Source: Pyronema omphalodes (Eukaryota > Ascomycota > Pezizomycetes > Pezizales > Pyronemataceae). Taken from it: a stretch of 64,000 nt of DNA. The stretch's first letter is position 1, and each line of letters opens with the position of its first letter. This document shows positions 1 through 10,417 of the stretch, one piece after another. The notes beneath the pieces are model-generated. The model made no database searches, was not told the origin of the DNA, and saw only the letters and a list, made by a program, of their open reading frames with translations. A program made the position numbers and the translations under genes. The stretch covers positions 173,885-237,884 of the forward strand of contig JAJJXM010000081.1 in NCBI GenBank assembly GCA_024516155.1, read 5' to 3'.

Positions 1-166
1 TTGTCTGAAGTAATGGTAATAGGCAACTACCTACAGTTAGGCAACAGGCTCAAGATCATGCGGGACAGCTCTAATCATGTGATGTCACTCGCACAAACAT
101 TGCCAAAGCACATTATAGTGTTCAACATCGTTATATCATTATCGATAACACCTTCATCCTAGAATC

Positions 167-600
167 TCAGATTATTGTGTTCATTTCAACCAAAATTTCA
201 TACACATCCGCCATCGCCGACCCCGCTAATGCCAGATTGCGGCCCCGGCGGTAGGGCGTGCCAAGCCGGGACAGTTCAAAGCTAAGTTCACCGGATCTTT
301 CAGCTGTTCCGGGCACGACAGATGGAAGAGGGGTAAAAGACCGACGCGTTCCACCATCCACATCAACGGTATCGACTCAACCTCACGAGTGACAGTTCAG
401 ATGCGTTCGTCTAACAAATTAATGAGTTCGATGAGAAGTGGGCGACCGGTGAGTAGTCGAGAATTGTCTTCCGCGCTAGGAGAAAAAGCTCACGAGAAGC
501 AATTTGTAGATTCATTGTCGGAAGGTGTTGTTTGGCCAGACCAATTTTGACGCGGTTCAGGAGGAGATGACGCTCGAAGAAGACTCTTGAATACAAATTT
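167..600 (-). pseudogene. Possible degenerate C-terminal part of a fungal transcription-factor-like gene
   Basis: The minus strand reads protein-like in more than one frame, with no single frame carrying the whole stretch. One frame has an amphipathic segment (LLNRVKIGLAKQHL at about 560-520). A neighbouring frame has GRPLLIELINLL, and the last part ends AGSAMADVYEILVEMNTII followed by a stop at 167. The order resembles the helical C-terminal end of fungal Zn2Cys6 transcription factors, but this is only a resemblance of helical pattern. No DNA-binding cluster is visible. It could be two exons with an intron I did not place, or a frameshifted relic. Low confidence. Confidence 0.25.
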
Positions 601-1023
601 CACTATATTGGAGGTGTTCATTATGCCGCCCTGTCATCGAAATTGGGAATCTCGGAAAGCTCCATTGGTGCGCATTTAGCGACGGCAGAGCTAGAACTTT
701 CCTAAGCTCAGGGTCCGTGGACGTTCAACAGAGTGCTCCGGTGATACAGCTGCGTGACCACGGACATCTAGGTGATCCGAGATTTTCTCTCCTTTCGCCG
801 TCGCTGTTTTCTTCTCATATTCTCTTCTTCCCCAACGTCTACTCTCCACAGAAGCACGGCTAGGGCCATCATTTCACTCTGTCACCTGGTCACGTGTGTT
901 GGTATCACTCCCGCACACAGCTCTCAGCTTGAGCTATCCCTGTGCTGCTCTTCCCCTTTATTCGTTTCCCCCTTTGCAGTTCTTAGCTACTGGAGGCACC
1001 ATAACCTGACTATTCGATCCTTG

Positions 1024-1975
1024 ATGGCCACTTCATCACCCGCCATTGCCGGTACAGTTTTCTCTTACTTCTTCAGCTTCTACCACTTCTAACAAGCTAT
1101 CCTCAGACCCTCAATTCCACAGCGTACCCCGACGGCAAACTACTTTAGCAGTACGCGAACAACGGCCTAAGTCTACCTGCAACGATATCGCCCGACGAGC
1201 TATGGTCAATCGACTCCGACAGGCATACGCAAAAGGAATGATTACAGAAGAAGCGCCACAGCCTCCAGCAGTGCCGACCCCAAACCGCAGCCAGAGTCGA
1301 CACGGGGACCGAGAATGGGTTCTTGTTCGTCAGGAGGAGCTTTTAGGGCTACTGGATCTTGTTGCAAAAGTGGATGCGCAGAAGCGCATACAAAAGGAGC
1401 AAGAGCAACAACCACATGCAGTGACAACAGATGCTGCGGTAACAACGACATCAACTGCGGTGGAAAAGCTCACTAGCAGCACCGATAGCACGTGCACGGA
1501 AGACGACCCCCACCACCGATGCGGCACTCCCACACACCGCCGACAACCTGCTGGCGACAACTACCGATTTCCAACACCCGAAAGTCGTAGGGCAGCATTA
1601 TGTAGTCCGAGGGAAATGGCACGTTACATTGAGAAGGCATCAACTGCAGCACGCGAAGCTGGTATGGCTGCAAACGAGGCCGTTGCGGCAGCTGCCAGGG
1701 CAGCTGCGAACTTGGAGCGAGTTGCTGCAGCTGCAGCTGCCGATGCTAGGTTCTCTGATAAGTGCAGAAAACGCAAGCGTACCGAGGATGGCATGCAGCC
1801 AAAGGTGGTTGTCGAGAAACTGGGCGAGTCAAATGAGAAGCCTGAAGCTGGTGGACCGTTACAGCTACAAGTACCTGTCGGAATGAGGTCTGTCGATGTG
1901 ATTATTGGCGGATTCAAAGTCAGCATTAGTCTGCCAGAGCCTGAAAAGCCAGAAACAGAGAAGGAAACAGCATAG
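1024..1975 (+). CDS. Hypothetical Ala-rich, probably nuclear protein (two exons, 298 aa)
   Basis: Exon 1 is 1,024-1,051 and exon 2 is 1,107-1,975. The intron (1,052-1,106) has a weak GTACAG donor, a CTAAC branch site at 1,089-1,093 and a CAG acceptor 13 nt further on. The frame is open without an ATG before 1,202, so the upstream ATG at 1,024 plus this intron is the simplest start; the alternative is Met at 1,202. The protein is polar and low in complexity at the N-terminus. It then has a short Leu-rich stretch (EELLGLLDLVAKVD), an Ala-rich helix that could form a coiled coil (about residues 190-225), a basic nuclear-localisation-type patch (KCRKRKR), and a C-terminal hydrophobic beta-like segment (VDVIIGGFKVSISL). 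I do not recognise the family. No enzymatic motif is visible. A CT-rich stretch lies upstream at 930-985, as is common in fungal promoters. Confidence 0.6.
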
Positions 1976-4189
1976 ATATTACATATACAGGGGTTTTAAT
2001 TGGCGTTGTTTTAGATCTTTAGCGGCACTTCACTCTTCATTACTGGCGCACTGCATTTGGGGACATTTTTTGAGGACATTTTTGGCGCTTTTGCTTTATT
2101 TCTTTACTTATCATATATCTTGTACTTCTTACCTTTTTATATTTATGGAGGGCGGTTAGATGATCTTTCCACTGGTTTTCATTTTACTGGTTTTCATTTT
2201 TTTGTTTAACTTTATGCTAGTACCATACCTTGTCGTAGTAATATGTTGGGAGGATAATCAATCGAGATACATGTGTCCTACGAAGAAAGGCGATGAATTT
2301 TAATAACCAAAATGCATACATTATAGACCTGCTACTTTAAACCTCTCATGAACCACTATGATTTAAAAACAGCAGCACTACTATCATTCACCAGTTCCGA
2401 GAATACCCTATTACATCAAGCAGTCTTTCCCAGCGTCTAATATAGAGATTCCTCAACACACTGTTATTCATCACATAATTACAGCCTTATCACAGAACAC
2501 TAGCTTTGTCTTTTCTCCTCGGAAGTAGGGTATTATTCCCACCCGTAAGACTCGTCATAAAATATCAATTTCGAAGCTCAAACTTCACCGCGAGGTAATA
2601 TCTGAGGAGGAATTAATAATTCCGGCTGAATTGCTGGCACCTGACTTGGCATTAATAGAGTGATATAAGATGATTGTTCACTGAAGAATCGTGAACCGTA
2701 TAATGTGGCTGTATAGTGTTTTTTTTTTTTTGATTATTATTTGCCAAGGGAATTTTAAAATCTTGGGGTGTTGTATAGTCTAATGTTTTCTTGAACCAGT
2801 GAGCATTGCAGTCCGCGCCCACTCCTTGATTATGGAATATTGATATTGGCTGAGGTTGGGCCTTGGTGTGTTTGAATGTCAGGTGGATAATGTGGTTATT
2901 AACCTGTGTTGCTGTAGATTCCATAACTGGGAAATCTCAGTATCTGCTAGTTTTAACTGCAATTCTGGATTTATTGCGGTTGAATTCACATAATGGATTC
3001 TGGATGTTTTTGGAAAACACATCGTCTGTTGACGAGATTGGAGTGATCTTCGATGACCGTCGCAACTTTTAAAGGAGCACACCCGCCTCACTCTGAACGT
3101 TGGGAAGAATAGTAATTAATACCCCATCATCAGTGAGTGTTAAAACGTCTTCTCAAACCTGACACTCCGGATGGGTGGGTCTATCGCTAAGCATAACAAG
3201 TAACGTACCAGTGTACAATTTCCTCCTAGATTCTCAATAAATCTCCTATGGATGCACTCCAAAAAAACACCGGCCCCGTCGTTCTCAAGGCCCATAATCC
3301 TCCATTCTACGACCATTCTGATCCTGACCATCCTCGTCGGTCTACCATACCACCAATACTTCTAGTCTCTTTTTCCAAGATTTCCAGAAATCGGTAGACG
3401 TCACAGTGTTACACTGTATAATAGTAGCTTACGGTTAACTCAAAAAAAAAAATCAACCCAGTCAACACTTCTATTTTTTGTTCTCAAAATCGACCGTTAA
3501 CCCTTGATTTATCCTGATTTTGTGGAAACCTAGTAATCATTTCGTTATACGGGAGCAAAACCCGATTCTGTGGAACAAGCTGAGGTTTCGGCGCTATGGT
3601 AATTTGCACATTACAAACCTGAGAGGCGCCACCTCCGGATGTCAATCTCGGGGTATATCTTGTTGCTTCGTTGACCTCTGGTTCTGGTTTACCGGTACTT
3701 GGGGTGAATTTCGGGAGATTGTTGATGATTTTGTCGGGCGTTTATAAACAGCTGTTATCTCCACATTTCGGATATTGGGGCTTGACTTTTACGTTGAGCA
3801 GAAGATAAATGAAGCTATGTTGAACAGAAGCCTTATGAAAGACAAGGCCCCCCACGCTTACAGCAACTGAGATTTTTATTATGAAGGGTTCTGATTGGAA
3901 ATAAGTACGCCGGACATATATATGGCCATTATTGAAGTAGGTTACGGGTCAAACATGGTTTGAATGATGGATGGCTTATTTCAAGTTGCGGAAATACAAG
4001 GTGTTTCACGGCAGTGATTGCACATGATAACAACTCTCGCGGTTAAACCCATTACCCCTAACCCTGGTCATAAATATTTTTCATTCCTCAAACTGCATTG
4101 GTATATTCTATTTACAATTATAACTACTCGTCCTAAATCTATGATATTCCATTTCACATTAGATATTAATGAATCTCAGTCTTTAGCCC
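1976..4189. other. Long intergenic stretch without a supported gene
   Basis: AT-rich sequence with several homopolymer runs (for example at 2,719-2,731 and 3,441-3,451). Short open frames exist on both strands, but none has coding-like composition, splice-supported extension or a recognisable motif. I see no RNA gene here. Confidence 0.5.
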
Positions 4190-4783
4190 TTAAAATCCCC
4201 AGTAGTCGCGGGTCAAAAGAACGCAGTATCCTGCCATACCAGCCAACCAGGCATTGGTTCCAAAGTATCCGATCAATCTTCCGAGACCCTTTGAATCCTT
4301 GGCTCTCAAGCCAAACTCACTGTGATATGGTCAGAATTTTACAGATATACATAACAAGCATCGGAAAACGTACACATTGGCAACTCTCAATGCAAAGAGA
4401 GTGGCACCTGCCCATGCCAGGCAGCGTCTGCTACCACCGTTGATCTCAGCTACCAAAGATAGCATCATGGCCATGGGCACATTTTCAAGATAGTTGGCAT
4501 GTGCGCGGATGGCTTTGTGCAAAGGATCGGTCTCGGTGTTGGCGGAGGCATTGGTGCCTAGTGTAATACCGGTCTTTTGGCGCTGGGCGACAACACGGCC
4601 GGAAAGGAGGAGAAGATACAAGGAGAAAGGAAGAGTGAAGATGGCAGTGGTAGCTATAATATCATTTTAGAAATGTAACAATATAAATCTAATGATGGAA
4701 AACTTACGAGCAAGCTTAAGTCCAAGACTTCCAGCGAGGGAAGATCCAGCGGGGGTGAAGTCGAAGCTGCGAGTGGCGGACAT
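4190..4783 (-). CDS. MAPEG-family integral membrane protein (three exons, 161 aa)
   Basis: Exons are 4,783-4,708, 4,653-4,374 and 4,319-4,190. Both introns are 54 nt, with GTAAGT and GTACGT donors, and splicing joins one frame of 161 residues, the usual length for the family. MAPEG proteins (membrane-associated proteins in eicosanoid and glutathione metabolism) are four-helix membrane proteins, often glutathione transferases or peroxidases. The signature region is clear: an RAHANYLENVPMAMML segment at about residues 80-95 (family pattern RAHxNxxExxP), followed by a hydrophobic helix, then RVANVEFGLRAKD, and a last helix near GYFGTNAWLAGMAGYC. Four hydrophobic segments are visible. The start ATG follows an A-rich leader. 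The substrate cannot be told from sequence. A poly-A run lies upstream at 5,089-5,110. Confidence 0.88.
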
Positions 4784-5185
4784 ATTGGAATCACAGATAA
4801 AAGATATTCAGATGTAATAAAAATAAAAGTAAAAAAGATACGAAAAGGGAATCAAAAAATTCCAGACGTGAAGGGGATCCGTCGCGGGCTTTTACCACCT
4901 CATCCAAGTTCCCCCAGGTTCGTCATCGCGTCCAATATCTTCCATGTACCGACGCGTTGGGCGGATAACGCGAAATATTGCAAGTTGCGGACACAGACGT
5001 CATAATCATCAAATTCGACAGAATAGCCGGCATTCAGTCTCCCAAGAAACCAGAGAACGCTTGAACCAAATAACCAAAAATCATAACCAAAAAAAAAAAA
5101 AAAAAAAAAATCAACCATGAACGCCGAAAGAAACACCATCCCAACTTGCTAGCCAGCGCAATTCATCATAGTCCTCAAGTATTTC

Positions 5186-5588
5186 TCATGTCGCTCTCCC
5201 ACCATGGCCCATCGGGGCCGCATTCGCCGTTAACCCGTTAACCTGTCGCCGCCCTTCTTCCATTTCCGCTTCGTGCAAGCGTCGCCGATGTTGTTTTAGC
5301 AGGACGAAAGCGAAGAAAACAATGATTACTGCGAGTCCGGAGAGGCCAGTTGCGAGACCTATGACTTTTCCGACGGAAGTTTCGTCGGGCGCTGCGATAT
5401 CGGAGAAAAAAGCAGCCGATGGAATTGCAGCCGTTTCTTCGGCAAGCTATTGTCACATGGTTAGCATTGTTATTGTTCCGATGGAATGGGAGACTCACAG
5501 TGTAATTATCAATCGCGACACAATATACGCACTCAATAAGAAACAGAATAAAAATCGTCAAAAGATTGAATCTGCACAGCAGCGACAT
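5186..5588 (-). CDS. Small single-pass membrane protein with N-terminal signal (two exons, 116 aa)
   Basis: Exon 1 is 5,588-5,499 and exon 2 is 5,446-5,186; the 52-nt intron has a GTGAGT donor, a GCTAAC branch site and a TAG acceptor, and is in phase 0. The product starts with a short hydrophobic signal or anchor (FNLLTIFILFLIECVYC). A polar lumenal part with an NYT sequon at the exon junction follows, then a Gly/Val/Ala transmembrane helix (about residues 60-83) and a basic stop-transfer sequence (KQHRRR) with a short cytosolic tail. This is a type I layout seen in many fungal small surface proteins. I do not recognise a family. Coding-like sequence upstream (5,600-5,869) suggests the real gene may be longer, with the present ATG internal. 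Confidence 0.5.
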
Positions 5589-5599
5589 TTCAGCTACTT

Positions 5600-5869
5600 A
5601 CAGGGTGACGTTTGCATCAGGACACCTTCTGCAAAGGGGACACCAGAGCATAATATATGGCCACAGGGGGTTGAAACTTCATCTCCAGTGGCGATGTCTA
5701 TTTGTGTTCACACGAATGAGATGCTGGATTGTCGAGTTCGTGATGGTGAGGAGGTTTGGTTGGGCGACCAATAGCCGCCTGCAGCGCCGGTCTTCATTTC
5801 CTCTGCCCAATGACAAAGCACAACAAGGCCCCCAACAACGACGCTCAACACCATCGCAACGAATCGCAT
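5600..5869 (-). other. Coding-like sequence upstream of the small membrane protein gene (unresolved exons)
   Basis: From an ATG at 5,869 the minus strand encodes a signal-peptide-like start (MRFVAMVLSVVVGGLVVLCH) and stays open to a TGA at 5,708. Further down a Cys-containing stretch reads STPCGHILCSGVPF. Splice sites that would join these parts with the gene at 5,588 are not convincing: the best gap, with a GTAAGT donor and GTGCAG acceptor next to 5,588, is only about 30 nt. It may be the N-terminal ectodomain of the same secreted or membrane protein. Confidence 0.3.
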
Positions 5870-8560
5870 AACAGCATCGCTAACTTGGTGTGACGTCAAC
5901 AGGGTGTGCCGCAAACATATCGAAACAGCAGGGCTGAGAATAGTCGCGCATAAACCGCGGGGCACATCGATCGACGACGATGGTAAGACAGAATTTACTA
6001 CCGTCCTACGTTGTCGGGTTAAGATTGGTAGCTTGTTCTTAACCCCTTGACAACAATGCATCTATCCGTCCTATCGTCCCATTCAATCTTACAAATAGTT
6101 TCTGACCGGTGTATCAAGTCGGCACTTAAAAGTGCTTCTGTATGAATTTATTCATGATTGATATGCTCATCTTTCGGGGATGAATATTTCTACGTAGGTT
6201 GCAGTGGAACTAGGTGAACACACTGTCTCAATCATAAGGCATCGCTCGCGCAAGTTTGATGACTGTCTGCTAACAGGACTTCATTAGGTGATGAGTTAGC
6301 CAAAGGCGTGGCTGAGACAAGCCTCAAGGTGGCTAAAAAAGAGTAATTAGCCGCGCCATCGTACGAGCATCCCACATTGAGACGCCGGCTTTCAATGCCA
6401 CTAGAAATGTGTGTTTTCCTTTGGATGGATGGGTCAGTTGTGAAATGACGTCGATATTCAAGATCCATTGATGCATATATTCGCGTCAGGTGTAGTGGAC
6501 ATAAACTCATCTGCAGATGGCATATGACACTCTCGTGGTTCCGGGGGGCATAACGCATCTGCTCGGGACCCAACGTATCTGTATGTATCTAGGCGTATGT
6601 TGTGCGCAAGCTTTCATGTCACCGGAATGTTGCATCCAAAAGTGCATTATTACACATCAGAACTCATATAATGAATTCCGATGTCAGCATGAACTATTCC
6701 TACGATCTCTGCGTTCACTGTTTCATATGAAATTTGTGCTAGACAATGCAAGCCAATAATAAAGATCGATCAACTATTCCCGACGCCATGGTTTTAATCA
6801 TATACCTTAGTGACAGACTACGAGGAGCGACATTCCGAGTATAGCATTCCGGAGGATATTCTCTTTTGACATCTAGTGCAACTTACATACACACTATGCA
6901 GCTTTCATCGTAAATCCCGCTCTTCCGGTATAGGGTATGGCTGGTAAAATCACCACGCAAGTCTATGATGCAGACCAAAGATACTTGTACCAAGTCCTTG
7001 CCTCAAGTTGCTATTATAGCAGTTGTCATATCACCTACACTATGATTAATGCTCGAGAAATAAAGAACATTTGGAGTAATAACCTTTTGTGTGACAGGAA
7101 ACTGAATTTATTGATTGCTGTTTCACGCAAAGTTCACAACTATTCGCTGTTATTCAGACATATGGATCGTGATTTGGTCCAGCTTGAAATGCTCTCCCAG
7201 ATTTCAAGCCGAGGGTAGGCCTTTGAGCTATCTATTCGAGATCACCCTATTTTTTAATTTTCAGACGTAAGTTCCGCGACGTCGAATAAGCTTTGGCTTT
7301 CTATACGACTTTTCGTGGTATCAAATGTCGCCCCCAACTGCTACCGATGCCACACATTCCCATCCGACAATACGGTTTCTTTGTTTTCAACCCTACATCC
7401 ATCGCACCCATATTGTCACAAGACTTGCTAAACTGCAGTCACTGATTAGGGACCAACAGTGAGAATTGTATACTATCTCAACTATGAAAATCTGGCATCT
7501 ACAAAGCCCATAACCCCTCAGTTTCAATCAAGCCTTGACTTACCTGCACAGACTACGCTCCACTTCAGCTACAGAAACCCCTAGTAGCATTGCCCAAGCT
7601 TCTTCCTCAACTTCAGAGTTCATACTCAAGCAAACCATCTCGCTCTGGGAACGTCGAATTCCACCAATCCTATGAATCCACACCCGCTGATATGAGACAG
7701 TCCGGCTGCTATCCATTCACAAACTCTCACTCATCTCTCCACCACCGAGACATCTTGAGCCCCTCGGGGGTCGGCTTTGACGGTACCAAGCAATCTCACT
7801 ACGCAGCTATCATTGAGAATGAAGAATAAAATAAAAGAATAAAGAATAAAAAAACACAAGAATATGTTACCGCTGATACTGAATTATGGCTGCCACGATG
7901 GATCGGTTACGGAGAGCAGGAGGGGTGCATGAATGGTCTCTTCACTTTGCATGGCTTGTGAGACCTTACAGACGTGATGGATGTCTACGGATGTGTACCA
8001 TTAGAGTATTAGGGATATCTAGATCCACGCCGTCAAATCAATAACTGTACAGGCTTTGGCTGGAATATGGTATTATGAGGCATAGCATGAAAGAGGTGTC
8101 GTTTAAAACAAGCGTCAATTATGCTTTGAGAAACTCAGTTGGATTTTTTATGTTATTTACTCCACCCTTTGGGACGAGCCATCTTCAGTCTACTAGTAAC
8201 GTAGTGCTGCGTTTCGATATTTTATTGTATATGTCCTCCAATTTCCTATTTTCTCATCATATGTCACGTCTGTTCCTACCAACTCACTGCTATATTTGAA
8301 GAAACTAGACTGAGTATGGTTTCACCTTCACCATCATCTTTCCTGATCATCTGTCGCGCTGGCTTGAAACAATGAAACAAAAGCATTTGTGCTCGGCGTT
8401 GATATGGAATTTGTGTACATGTCGAGTTGGTCCTCCTTCGCGGGGGCTGGTAGGTTGATATGATATCATTCGTTTGCGTACAAATGTATTTTTATTAAAT
8501 CCACCGTGATAACCTTGCTCCAACTATTTTTTTTTCTAAGAACATTGTTGATACAGTTCT
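5870..8560. other. Intergenic stretch; one weak coding-like segment near 7,590-7,829
   Basis: No supported gene. A Ser/His-rich open frame on the plus strand ends at 7,829 and is followed at once by several AATAAA-like hexamers. Neighbouring frames look equally protein-like, so I do not call it. The rest shows short random frames only. Confidence 0.4.
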
Positions 8561-9270
8561 ATGTACACTTTGACTTGCCCCCTGTGGTGCCTGGTGGATT
8601 TGGATGATATCGTTTGTCGCGTCATCGACAGTTCTGAAAAAATAGCAGGAGCCATGGCGTCATCTGATATTGTGCTGCAGGGGTGTGCGGGTGGTTGACT
8701 CTGGCACGGGTAAAGGCTCAGTTAACCCCGGTGCCCGATTATTACGTGATGTTCACGGAAGAGCACTCGAGATCCTGGAACAGCCTGTATAAAATCAGCT
8801 TTCCCACCTCATTCCCTTTCTTTTGGCAGCGAACAGTCGATATTGGATTGAAGTCTTGTCACGGCTTGACTCCGCCCAGGAGAAGGAACAGCTTAACCGC
8901 GTCCTGGGCTTGCCTAGGTTTCGAACGCCTAAAGTGTCCGATATCGCTTTCCTCGCTGTGGCAAGTAAGTAAGATTGGTATCAGCGCCCATAAATTTCTG
9001 CCGTCCCTTGTGGACGATTTTTAAGCAGCTGTTTACGAAAACACGAGGGCGATTGAGCGTCAATGGGCGTAGTACGACCCCGAGGATCAATTCCAACTAT
9101 GCTAACCGATTTCATCTGCTGAAGCCGAACAAATACATATTGTACGGATCTTATTTGCGACCGCAGCTTATCTTTAGTCGCATTTTACTTCATCTATCGG
9201 ACACATTTGCACCGCTATACATTCACTTATGTAGTACCAAAAGCGAGTGCATTTCCATGATTAAGGATTG
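8561..9270 (+). pseudogene. Decayed spliced gene, family not recognised
   Basis: A plus-strand reading starts at ATG 8,561 (MYTLTCPLWCLVDLDDIV). It changes frame at a GGGG run near 8,680 and goes on as VRVVDSGTGKGSVNPGAR and LLRDVHGRALEILEQP. After a possible short intron and another frame change it continues as WIEVLSRLDSAQEKEQLNR and LPRFRTPKVSDIAFLAVA. An intron with GTAAGT donor (8,965) and CAG acceptor (9,028) then joins in phase to VYENTRAIERQWA. After that the frame is broken by TAG (near 9,072), TAA and TAG codons but still reads protein-like to about 9,270. Two frameshifts, several stops and a preserved intron phase indicate an old pseudogene. I do not know the function. Confidence 0.5.
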
Positions 9271-9531
9271 ATTAAGCGAAGCACAGCCCCATCAAGCTAC
9301 ACTTACGTCTAGTACACGATGTTAATGACCACTAATACCATGGAAGAACTGTTGATATTCTATGTTAAGCGGTTCCTCCATGTCACTTCTATGCGCATAA
9401 GCACACCACATCGCCTGCTCCACCTCCATATTTTCCACTGTCGTCGACCGACATCAACTGCCAATATCGAAGTCAATTTTGTCTTAGCAAACGTCACACT
9501 ATACCGCCGTTGTATTCGGATACTACAACCC

Positions 9532-9747
9532 ATGTCGCCCACTACGAACACCACCATCGCTATCAGCCGCGTGACCCGCGTCATCGCTTACGAATCCTAC
9601 GCCGAAGGCGAGATCGCGTCTTGGTCGCACCCGGTCGTTGTGCACACGTTGATTGCAATTACAGTTCTGTTGATAATGGGTGCTATAATGGTTTTTCTGG
9701 GGTTGATTGAGGAGGTCTTGAATGGGTGGATGGGGGTTAATGTTTGA
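9532..9747 (+). CDS. Short hypothetical membrane protein (71 aa)
   Basis: From ATG 9,532 a 72-codon frame has noticeably higher GC than its surroundings and encodes an N-terminal Thr/Ser/Arg-rich part, an acidic stretch (AYESYAEGEIASWSHP), one transmembrane helix (LIAITVLLIMGAIMVFLGLI) and a short tail. The frame is open further upstream to 9,319, but that part is not coding-like. It may be the last exon of a larger gene. There is no neighbour to suggest a role. Confidence 0.35.
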   Translation: MSPTTNTTIAISRVTRVIAYESYAEGEIASWSHPVVVHTLIAITVLLIMGAIMVFLGLIEEVLNGWMGVNV

Positions 9748-10417
9748 GGAATTTACATTATGCAGTTGTTCAAAGGGCAATATGAATGGATATGGGTTGC
9801 TGTCTTATAGCCTGTGGGGTATATACAAAATAAAAGCCTAGGACGACGGTCTGAAAGTTACAGGAAGGTGATATGGGGTTAATTGGCGGGGATATTTCAT
9901 GGTTGCTTGAGGGCGATTCATTTCGCAACAGACATGTTCATAATTATTCAGTTTTAGTGGGGTAGGATGAACACTTTTAAGACTCAAATAACGGGGAAGT
10001 ATGCCAGTGGCGCTTCTGCATTTTTCTTATAAAGCCGTTTTGTTCTCGCGCAAGCCTGACAAAGAGCGCTAGGCGTCGGTGATTTCCGTGCAGCTGATCC
10101 GTTTTTACCAAGCGTCGCGGTTATCCATTGTGAACAGCGCTTTGAATCTGTACCGTAGCAAAAAAAAAAAAAAAAAAGAAAAAAAACATCACTCTGAGGA
10201 CCAACGATAATCGAAGAACTTGAGGGGGGAAGCACTGAAATTTTATTAAACGACAAAGCAGTGTATGAATCTAAATTACGGCCAAATGCCGGCTACACCG
10301 GTAGTGATATTGGTAACTCATAACAACAGTTCCTCCAATAAGACTGGACAATATGTTGATAACTTTTCAGCATGAGTGTCCCGCCTGGTTTTCACAAAAT
10401 AACTTGAAGTTATCTGT
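9748..10417. other. Intergenic region 3' of tandem unit A
   Basis: No gene seen. It contains a poly-A run with one interruption at 10,160-10,187. The region lies downstream of the minus-strand gene ending at 10,418. Confidence 0.5.

Noticed and set aside
772..1092. Plus-strand open frame upstream of the Ala-rich protein
   Set aside because: Its end overlaps the proposed first exon and intron, and its translation is low-complexity hydrophobic without conservation. It reads through the promoter and leader.
7590..7829. Ser/His-rich open frame followed by AATAAA-like signals
   Set aside because: All three plus-strand frames look equally protein-like, there is no ATG at the start of the frame, and no splice partner was found.
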